A stretch of DNA of 64,000 bases, from positions 1-64,000 of the forward strand of contig JAHJTV010000038.1 in the NCBI GenBank assembly GCA_018829445.1, written 5' to 3'. Below, piece after piece: positions 62,665-64,000 of this stretch (positions are counted from its first letter, which is position 1; every line of letters begins with the position of its first letter). This stretch comes from a bacterium. Lineage in GTDB: Bacteria; SAR324; XYD2-FULL-50-16. Both the position numbers and the translations under genes were made by a program. The notes below the pieces were generated by a model. The model ran no database searches. It had not been told where the DNA came from and was given only the letters and a program-made list of their open reading frames with translations.

Positions 62665-64000
62665 CTACAAAAACTTTGCTTCAATCAGCTTTTCGACATC
62701 TATGTAATTGTTTTTTACAGTTTCGCATTTGCATTCTTTGTCCAAAATCCCAATCAAAGACTCAGGATAACTGGGCTCTTCTCCGATAGCATTAACAACT
62801 GCTTCAGAAAACTTGGCGGGATGGGCTGTTGATAATGCAATCACTTGGGAAAATCCCGACTTTTCTGCTGCAGCAACCCCTACGGCAGTGTGGGGATCCA
62901 ACAATACACCTTTTACCTTATACTTCCTGATTGTTTCCAATGTCTCTTTAGTATTAACCCGAACAGGTAAAAACACGGATTTGGTTGCATTATGTTCTTC
63001 AGCGGTTAAATCAAATTTCCCTGTCTCTGCCAGGGTCTTCATTTTTTGAGCAACAACTTCTCCTTTCTGACCTGTAATATCAAAAACATATCTCTCGAAA
63101 TTACTGGCAATCTGTATATCCATTGATGGGCTTAACGTAGATTTTACAGAGCTTATTTTGTATTCACCCGTTTCTAATACCCGATACAGGATATCGTTTT
63201 CATTGGTAGCCAGGATAAGACGTTTGATGGGTAGCCCCATTTTTTTTGCCAGATATCCGGCATAAATGTCACCAAAATTGCCGGTGGGAACCGAAAACAC
63301 AATCTCAGTCGACGGGTATTTCTCCCTGAAGCGAAAAGCTGCATAGAAGTAATATACAATCTGAGCCATCACCCTTGCCCAGTTGATTGAGTTGACTGCT
63401 CCCAGATGATACTTATCTCTGAATTCCAGATCGTTAAAAATCTGTTTAACAATACTTTGGGCATCATCAAATGTTCCTTCAACAGCTACATTAAAGACAT
63501 TTTTATCCAACACGGTTGTCATCTGTTTTTCTTGAATCGGGCTGACTTTTCCCTTGGGATGAAGCATGAAAATATTGATCCTTTCCTTCCCTCGTACACC
63601 ATGAATAGCTGCGCTTCCGGTATCTCCCGATGTGGCTCCAAGGATATTCAAACGAATATCGTTGTTCTTTAAGATCTCTTCAAATAGGTTTCCCAGAAAC
63701 TGCAATGCAACATCTTTGAATGCCAGCGTTGGCCCGTGAAACAGTTCCAATATGGTGATGTTATCCAGGAACTTCAAAGGAGTCACTTCGTTGTTTGCAA
63801 ATACGTTGTAGCTCTTATCGATCAGTTTGTATAAAACTTCTCTGGGAATATCTCCATCTACGAATGGCGTAAAAACCTCAAGTGCAAGCTCCTTATAAGA
63901 TAACGAAGACAAACGGTTAAGCTGCCCTGAAAAATCCGGGATTTCTTTTGGAACCAGTAATCCCCCATCTCTTGCCAAACCTTCAAGAACAGCCTGAACA
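62665..64000 (-). CDS. thrC: Threonine synthase, N-terminus beyond the window
   Basis: A PLP enzyme converting O-phosphohomoserine to threonine. The PLP lysine lies in HGPTLAFKDVALQFLG, with GATSGDTGSAAIHG, NSINWARVMAQIVYYF and SVPTGNFGDIYAGYLAKKMG. The frame is open to the right edge and reads QAVLEGLARDGGLLVP, as in family N-termini, so about 20-30 residues are missing and the TTG at 63978 is not the start. E. coli-like short-form ThrC of ~460 aa. Confidence 0.95.
   Translation of the reverse strand, partial: VQAVLEGLARDGGLLVPKEIPDFSGQLNRLSSLSYKELALEVFTPFVDGDIPREVLYKLIDKSYNVFANNEVTPLKFLDNITILELFHGPTLAFKDVALQFLGNLFEEILKNNDIRLNILGATSGDTGSAAIHGVRGKERINIFMLHPKGKVSPIQEKQMTTVLDKNVFNVAVEGTFDDAQSIVKQIFNDLEFRDKYHLGAVNSINWARVMAQIVYYFYAAFRFREKYPSTEIVFSVPTGNFGDIYAGYLAKKMGLPIKRLILATNENDILYRVLETGEYKISSVKSTLSPSMDIQIASNFERYVFDITGQKGEVVAQKMKTLAETGKFDLTAEEHNATKSVFLPVRVNTKETLETIRKYKVKGVLLDPHTAVGVAAAEKSGFSQVIALSTAHPAKFSEAVVNAIGEEPSYPESLIGILDKECKCETVKNNYIDVEKLIEAKFL

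Noticed and set aside
1..64000. CRISPR array, rRNA operon or complete insertion sequence
   Set aside because: No regularly spaced direct repeats, no rRNA-like blocks and no transposase frame were seen on either strand.

Overview
The window comes from the chromosome of a diderm, LPS-bearing, heterotrophic bacterium with an AT-rich genome (about 40% GC by eye). Support for the diderm call: a heptose-1-phosphate nucleotidyltransferase (LPS core), an outer-membrane beta-barrel protein, an MltB-type lytic transglycosylase and several Sec signal peptides. Glycogen synthase, an indolepyruvate:ferredoxin oxidoreductase and an ADP-forming acyl-CoA synthetase subunit suggest storage of sugar and fermentation-like use of amino acids. 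No rRNA or tRNA gene was seen, and the phylum cannot be fixed from these genes alone.

Layout. 1-2400 is a graveyard of mobile DNA: remnants of at least two, probably three, group II introns (an LtrA-like reverse transcriptase with three lesions, a domain V/VI, a separate 5' domain I, and a reverse-strand RT fragment of another lineage) mixed with broken host ORFs. 2481-9983 is a tightly coupled minus-strand operon: K+ channel with RCK domain, secreted 14-blade WD40 protein, and a heterodimeric ABC exporter. 10641-27265 holds an unknown 575-aa protein, the coupled ilvD-ptsI pair, housekeeping genes (Maf/YceF-like, DEDDy exonuclease-like, queG, ruvB, miaB, yjbQ, rfaE2, rodA, glgA) and three unknowns. 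27873-41345 holds a strongly expressed-looking 99-aa protein, a CorC-like CBS protein, a large outer-membrane barrel protein, azlCD, recO, a hydrolase, an acyl-CoA synthetase alpha subunit, an APH-fold kinase, a U32-like protein and a TPR protein. 41659-48363 holds iorAB, mltB-clpS-clpA and an FmdB-like zinc ribbon. 48531-50042 is an unknown protein with a basic repeat tail.

50238-60323 is a compact defence island on the minus strand: a small HTH protein, then hsdR, hsdM, a YhcG/DUF1016 PDDEXK nuclease, hsdS, a RecF/PtuA-like ATPase and a PtuB-like HNH nuclease. From hsdM to the HNH gene every junction is a 4-base ATGA overlap, so a type I restriction-modification system, an extra nuclease and a Septu-like pair look like one transcription and translation unit. 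The right end (60713-64000) has a secreted pentapeptide-repeat protein, trxA, truA and threonine synthase, which runs off the edge.

The window also holds dispersed non-coding repeats: a hairpin-forming repeat of about 37 bp at 16188 and 60475, a MITE-like element with 19-bp terminal inverted repeats at 23388-23605, and a second repeat family at 10451 and 23493.
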